Position numbers and translations under genes: made by a program. This document shows positions 47,054 to 51,204 of a stretch of DNA of 51,204 nt, one piece after another. Source of the stretch: Planctomycetes bacterium UBA2386 (lineage in GTDB: Bacteria; Planctomycetota; UBA1135; UBA2386); assembly GCA_002343845.1 (NCBI GenBank), contig DDSQ01000009.1, positions 35,842-87,045 on the forward strand, in the 5' to 3' direction. The notes beneath the pieces were generated by a model. That model was not told the DNA's origin. It was given only the letters and a program-made list of their open reading frames with translations, and did no database searches. Every line of letters begins with the position of its first letter. Positions within the stretch are counted from its first letter, which is position 1.

Positions 47054-49225
47054 TCACCGCACGACGAGCTTCTGCGACTCCACCTCGGCTTCGCCGCGCT
47101 GCTTGTCGAGCTGACCTCCCTGTACTTCGACCAGCACGATCTCATTCCTCATGATGCCATCGACACGGAGCACGCCCCCTGGTCCCAACTGCGCCCCGAA
47201 CCGACGCTCGGGGCATCGCTTCAGCGCAAGGGACAACTTCTGACCTGCCGCGAGTGGTGCTCCCGAGGCATCGCACACAGCCATCTTGATCGTGGTCGTC
47301 GCCACGTCGCCGACCACCGAGACTTCTTCTCCCGCACGCACGGAGCAACTCGCGAAGAGAACCGGCTGGTAGTTGAACGAGTCGGCGTTCTTGGCCACGG
47401 CAGAGAACAACCACTCGCCGACCAGCATCGGGGCAACCACGAATGTCCCATCCGCCCCGACGGCGGCTTCGGCAGCCCATCCGGGATTGCCGACGCCGTT
47501 GACGACGCGGTGCGCTCGCACTTTCGCCGGTGCGCTACCGTCCACGAGCACGCGGCCCGTGACCACGCCCGGCACGTAGGGCGCGCCATCCAGCACGATG
47601 GGAGCATGGCTGTCGTCGATGCCAGCGACGACCTTGGCGATCCCCGCTGCAGTCAACACGGGGACGCCGTCCGACATCACGATGGCCAGGTCGAGGCGCA
47701 CCGTACCCGAGGCGTCGACGTCGAGTTCGAATGCGCCCGTTTGCGCATCGACGGCGACCCACTTGCTCCGCAACTCACTGCCACGCCGATCATCAACGGC
47801 ACGCACGCGTGGCTTGAACCGCAGGATGCCAGCGGGTTCGACGACGCCGCGAATGCGCATGCCGCGATCGAGTGCAACTTCCACATCGACGGGCTCGTCG
47901 CTGGGTGCGAGCTTGACCGTCGCCGCCCGGTACTGCGGGTGTTCGCACTGCAGCAACGCTTCCGTCGCCGGGCCCACCCACCGTACCACGGCGGTTCCAT
48001 CCGCCTCGGTCTTGGTCTTCACGAGCACGCCGCTGCGCGGCCACGTCAACATGCGGATGCCCTGCGCGTCGGCAACGTGGGGCAACGTCGCGTCGGTCGG
48101 GTTTCCTGGGCCCGAACTGCCGACGACAATGCGCACGACGGCGCCCGCCACCCCGAGTCCGGTCTGACGATCGAACGCGCGGATGCGATGCACGCGCTGC
48201 GGTGGCAGGACCACGTCGGCGACGCACGTGCCGTTCTCAGGGACATGCACGGGCATCGTGCCGCTCGGCTGCAGCGTCGCGTCGTCGGGGATCACCACGA
48301 AAGACACGGGCCCGGGGATGCTACGGATGCTGATCACTCCATCGTCGCGCGTGCCGCGAACCGGGCTGCGAACGTTCCAACCCTGCGGTCCCTGGTGCTC
48401 GTGGTGCAACAGGCAGACGGCAAACGCGGTCACCGGCGTCGCGTCGCCGGCACGTTTGACCCGGATCTCGAGCTGCCCTGAACTCTGCGTGCGGAGCGTC
48501 AGGTCTTCGGTGCCCCAGGCGACGAACGGCCGTTCCACGAGCAGGCCGTGCCCGTACGTGAACATCTCGGACACGACGACGCTGCTGTCGCTCTTCGCTT
48601 CGGTTCGAAGCAGGTCGAACTCGCCACGCGCACCGGTGATCGCGAAGGCGATCGGCTTGCCGGCGTCACCCAGCGCCTGCAGCCGATAGCCCTCGATCGG
48701 CTGCCCGCGCGGATCGACCAACGTGCCGGAGATGCGAGGCGCCCGCTCGAGCACGATGATCGCCGGGGAGTCCGCGCGTGCCGTGACGTTGGCTTCCACA
48801 TCCAGGTAGCGCCGGCAGCTGACAAGGAGGATCAGGTTGGTGCCGCTGCGGATCGGAGTCGGCAGTCGGAACCACCCCTTCTCATCCGTCACGGCGACGT
48901 TGCGGGTGAACCCCATCGCCAACACCTGGGCCCCGACAACCGGGCGCGCGTCTCCATCCCGAACGTAGCCCACCATGTCGGCAGTGCCTTCGGGGCTCGC
49001 GGTCGGCGCGGATGAGGCGTCGCTTTCGACACTGCTCGACTGGTTGGCCACGGCACGCGGTGCAGGGTCGGCCGCGACACTCGTCTGACTCACGACTTCG
49101 GAAGCAGGGACGTGTGCGGCGGACGATGGATCCTCGATCCGCGGGGCATCGCCCTGCCGCAGCACCAGCCACGACAACGCAACGGCAGTTGCGATACCCA
49201 GAACGACCAGAACGCGCGGCTTCAC
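47054..49225 (-). CDS. Large membrane-anchored carboxypeptidase-regulatory-like domain protein
   Basis: A GTG start at 49225, with AGGGAG a few bases upstream, gives 723 residues. The N-terminus has an anchor (residues about 3-20, PRVLVVLGIATAVALSWLVL), then a Ser/Ala/Asp-rich stalk to about residue 75. At least five beta-sandwich units follow, with CarboxypepD_reg-type turns such as MVGYVRDGDARPVVGAQVLAMGFTRNVAVTDEKGWFRLP, ISGTLVDPRGQPIEGYRLQALGD, and VTGRVLVDGSAPAKV...GADGTFVVAPMLVGEWLF. The same layout appears at 460 and 35308 in this window. The long A-rich stretch before the GTG belongs to a different frame. No catalytic motif. Confidence 0.85.
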   Translation of the reverse strand: MKPRVLVVLGIATAVALSWLVLRQGDAPRIEDPSSAAHVPASEVVSQTSVAADPAPRAVANQSSSVESDASSAPTASPEGTADMVGYVRDGDARPVVGAQVLAMGFTRNVAVTDEKGWFRLPTPIRSGTNLILLVSCRRYLDVEANVTARADSPAIIVLERAPRISGTLVDPRGQPIEGYRLQALGDAGKPIAFAITGARGEFDLLRTEAKSDSSVVVSEMFTYGHGLLVERPFVAWGTEDLTLRTQSSGQLEIRVKRAGDATPVTAFAVCLLHHEHQGPQGWNVRSPVRGTRDDGVISIRSIPGPVSFVVIPDDATLQPSGTMPVHVPENGTCVADVVLPPQRVHRIRAFDRQTGLGVAGAVVRIVVGSSGPGNPTDATLPHVADAQGIRMLTWPRSGVLVKTKTEADGTAVVRWVGPATEALLQCEHPQYRAATVKLAPSDEPVDVEVALDRGMRIRGVVEPAGILRFKPRVRAVDDRRGSELRSKWVAVDAQTGAFELDVDASGTVRLDLAIVMSDGVPVLTAAGIAKVVAGIDDSHAPIVLDGAPYVPGVVTGRVLVDGSAPAKVRAHRVVNGVGNPGWAAEAAVGADGTFVVAPMLVGEWLFSAVAKNADSFNYQPVLFASCSVRAGEEVSVVGDVATTTIKMAVCDASGAPLAAGQKLSLALKRCPERRFGAQLGPGGVLRVDGIMRNEIVLVEVQGGQLDKQRGEAEVESQKLVVR

Positions 49226-49316
49226 TTCACTCCCTGGACAACGTGGGGCCGCATCGTCGTCGGCAACCGCGCTTTCGCCAAGTGCCTCGCCCACGGCGCG
49301 TCCGTAGGATCCGCGC

Positions 49317-50948
49317 GTGCCCGCGCTCGTCCTGTTCGCGTTCGGCCTCGCGCTGCGCCTGCTGTTCCAGGCCGCGGCCCACGACGGCGGAGCCGGCTGG
49401 CACGCCGGCTTCCAGGGCGACGCTCCCGTCTGGCAGGAACTCGCCCACAAGCTCGCGAACGGCACCGTCGACGACTCCCTGCGCCTGCCGCTGCGCCCGC
49501 CGGCGATGCAGTGGCTCGTCGCATGGCTGTGGAACGGCGATCCGGCGACCGTCGGTCTCGTGCGCAGCGTGTTCGCCGCGATCGGGGCGTCGATCGCGCC
49601 GCTCGTGTGGCTGCTGCTGCGAACACACGTGGCGCCCCGCACGGCGGCGCTGACGGCCGTGCTCTGCGCCGCGTCGAGCAACCTGCTCCTGCTGAGCAGC
49701 GGGCTGCACGTCGAAGGCCTCTACCTCGCACTCGTCTTGGCGTCGTTGCTGCTGCAGCCGCACCTCGCGGGACGGCGCGCGCACGGCTGGGCGTTCGCGT
49801 TCGGGTTGCTGCACGGCCTGCTGTGCCTGCTGCGCGCCGAACACGTGCTCACGGCCCTGCCGCTGCTGTGGCTCGCGCGGCGCAGCGGCGCCACCTGGCG
49901 CGTGCTGGCACTGGCGGGCGCCATCGCGACCGCGGTCGTCGCACCTTGGCAGCTGCGCGCGAACGCCATGATCGACGACTACAACGCCGGCGCGCCGGCA
50001 CTGCCGCCGGCGGTGGTGCCGTGGGACGACGACGCCGTCGCTGCCGTGCGCGCGCTGCCGTCGTTCCAGCAGGTGCCGGTGTTCGCGTTCGTCGGCGACA
50101 CCGTGCGCGCGCGCGGCGGCACTCGTGTGCGCGCCGCCGATCTCGCGATCGTGCGCGAAGCGTACGACTGCTGGCCCGAGCCGCTGCCGCGCCGCTTCGT
50201 CGCGCTCTACGGCGGGCTCAACTTCTACCTCGGCAACACGCCGGAGGCGGCGAGCGGCTTCTCGGCCGCGGCGCTCGACCGAGCACCGCCGCTGACCGGC
50301 GGCGATGCGCGCTACCCGCCGGGGCTGCGCCAGGTGCTGCCGCGCAACGGCACGATCGCGCTCGGCTACCCGCCGCATCTCGATCTCGTCGTGAACGGCA
50401 CGCAACGTGGGCTCGCGGAGATCACCGCCGACCCGTCCGCCGCGGCGGTGCGCGTCGCGACGAAGCTGTGGCATGCCGCAGAAGGCGCGACCGGCGGCCT
50501 CGGCGGCCACGCCCTGCCGATCGGGCTCACGGGCACGCGGCGTCAGGTCGACTTCGTCACGGCGACCGGCTGGTGGGCGAACGGCTGGCGCCTCGCGCTG
50601 CTCGTCGTCGCTGCCATCGGCTGGTGGCGGCTGCGCTCCGTGCGCGCGCTGCAGCCGCTGCTGGTGTTCGCGGCGACCAAGCTGCTCGTCGTCGCCGCGT
50701 TCTACGGCTACGCGCGGCACGGCGCGATGTGCCTCCCGGTCGTGGCGCTCGGCGTGGCGGCGGCGGCGGATGCGCTGCTCGGCGAACGGCTGGCGCGAAC
50801 GTGGCCGCGCTGGCTCGGCATCGTTGCCGCCGCGCTGCTCGCGCTCGAAGCCGTGCGCGCCGCCACCACTACGGTCCTGGTCGATGGCGGGCCGGCGGGT
50901 TCCTGGCCGGCGCACGACTTCCGCGAACGGACTGTCACGTTCCGCTGA
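49317..50948 (+). CDS. PMT/ArnT-like glycosyltransferase-fold membrane protein
   Basis: A GTG start gives 543 residues. About ten membrane helices, an acidic motif near the first loop (GFQGDAPVWQELAHKLANGT, residues about 31-50; the Asp is the usual catalytic position) and RPPAMQWLVAWLW fit GT-C glycosyltransferases of the PMT/ArnT/GT39 type, which transfer sugars from lipid carriers. Helices end at about residue 205, a soluble stretch of about 160 residues carries WPEPLPRRFVALYGGLNFYLGNTPEA, then further helices follow. Donor and acceptor are unknown. It is divergent from the surface-protein gene, 91 bases away, so a cell-surface role is plausible. Confidence 0.75.
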   Translation: MPALVLFAFGLALRLLFQAAAHDGGAGWHAGFQGDAPVWQELAHKLANGTVDDSLRLPLRPPAMQWLVAWLWNGDPATVGLVRSVFAAIGASIAPLVWLLLRTHVAPRTAALTAVLCAASSNLLLLSSGLHVEGLYLALVLASLLLQPHLAGRRAHGWAFAFGLLHGLLCLLRAEHVLTALPLLWLARRSGATWRVLALAGAIATAVVAPWQLRANAMIDDYNAGAPALPPAVVPWDDDAVAAVRALPSFQQVPVFAFVGDTVRARGGTRVRAADLAIVREAYDCWPEPLPRRFVALYGGLNFYLGNTPEAASGFSAAALDRAPPLTGGDARYPPGLRQVLPRNGTIALGYPPHLDLVVNGTQRGLAEITADPSAAAVRVATKLWHAAEGATGGLGGHALPIGLTGTRRQVDFVTATGWWANGWRLALLVVAAIGWWRLRSVRALQPLLVFAATKLLVVAAFYGYARHGAMCLPVVALGVAAAADALLGERLARTWPRWLGIVAAALLALEAVRAATTTVLVDGGPAGSWPAHDFRERTVTFR

Positions 50949-50978
50949 AGCCGCGACAGCTCGTCGTGGCGGCATGGT

Positions 50979-51204
50979 ATGCGTGTCCACTCCATGTGGG
51001 CGCTGCTGCTCCTGCCGACGCTCGTGCCGCAAGGCGGCGACGCCGCCGCTGCGAAGTCCCACTGGGCCTACGTCGCCCCGGTGCGCCCAACACCACCGCG
51101 CACGGATGTCGCCCCGATCGACGCATTCGTGCTCGCCTCGGCCCTGCGCGCAGGCTTGGCACCGACGCCGGAGGCCGATCGGCCGACGCTGCTGCGGCGG
51201 GTGA
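50979..51204 (+). CDS. DUF1549 (planctomycete cytochrome-associated) protein, N-terminal part only
   Basis: The ATG at 50979 (a second at 50994) starts an open frame to the window edge, showing about 75 residues. A short signal peptide (VHSMWALLLLPTLVPQGG) is followed by SHWAYVAPVRPTPPRTDVAPIDAFVLASALRAGLAPTPEADRPTLLRRV. This is the well-known opening of DUF1549 in planctomycete proteins that carry DUF1549, DUF1553 and sometimes a cytochrome c domain, and usually pair with a DUF1501 protein. It suggests a large protein continuing beyond the window. It supports the planctomycete origin. Confidence 0.85.
   Translation, partial: MRVHSMWALLLLPTLVPQGGDAAAAKSHWAYVAPVRPTPPRTDVAPIDAFVLASALRAGLAPTPEADRPTLLRRV

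Noticed and set aside
1..51204. CRISPR arrays, tRNA or rRNA genes, insertion sequences, phage genes
   Set aside because: I saw no evenly spaced repeats, no cloverleaf-like or rRNA-like stretches, and no transposase or integrase motifs while reading the coding regions and gaps; a computed search could still find a missed tRNA.

Overview
The window is visibly GC-rich, gene-dense bacterial chromosome, and no stretch over about 300 bases lacks a gene. It most likely comes from a high-GC lineage of Planctomycetota (inference). The best marker is the truncated gene at the right edge, whose HWAYVAP...PIDAFVLASALRAGL...LRRV pattern is the start of the DUF1549 cytochrome-associated proteins that planctomycetes carry in large numbers. 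Further support comes from several anchored carboxypeptidase-regulatory-domain proteins, an NxxGxxxF tandem-repeat secreted protein, HEAT/von Willebrand and FHA/von Willebrand proteins, and many secreted proteins of unknown function. I see no rRNA, tRNA, CRISPR array, transposase or phage gene.

Layout. Bases 1-2700 (+): two carboxypeptidase-regulatory-like surface proteins and a beta-barrel lipoprotein. Bases 2700-17200 (mostly -): a tight run of M16 protease pair and Nif3 hydrolase, then an RluB-type pseudouridine synthase overlapping mannose-6-phosphate isomerase, a small basic protein, an FkbM methyltransferase and an OPT transporter; next a GSU2403-type nucleotidyltransferase with an AT-rich palindrome upstream, RecN, a methyltransferase, and the heme A module (CtaA, CtaB, DUF420). 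Bases 17200-22100: a secreted TPR protein, a candidate 58-residue protein, RsmD, an FHA/von Willebrand membrane protein and MoaA. Bases 22100-25400: a Yej/Opp-like peptide permease pair with a murein-peptide amidase lipoprotein, then a small membrane protein. Bases 25400-31000: the NxxGxxxF repeat protein, a divergent AraC regulator and VOC protein, a hydroxyproline epimerase and a VapBC toxin-antitoxin pair. Bases 31000-37800: DUF1579-like, DUF445, PDZ-like, degenerate peptidase-MA-like, carboxypeptidase-regulatory-like and MmcQ/YjbR proteins. Bases 37900-43800 (+): a tight four-gene cluster around a 1145-residue GlmS-like protein. Bases 43800-51204: a HEAT/von Willebrand protein, a beta-propeller, a third anchored carboxypeptidase-regulatory protein, a PMT/ArnT-like membrane protein and the DUF1549 fragment.

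The most interesting locus is 37.9-43.8 kb. The giant GlmS homologue keeps the nucleophilic Cys2 and the isomerase Lys/Glu/His triad in exact register, but it carries an insertion of roughly 140 residues near the N-terminus, another before the C-terminal AKTVTV loop, and about 200 residues beyond it. It is bracketed by three exported proteins of unknown role. A second pattern runs across genes: many predicted signal peptides seem to be cut just before glutamine (PAQ, RAQ, LAQ).
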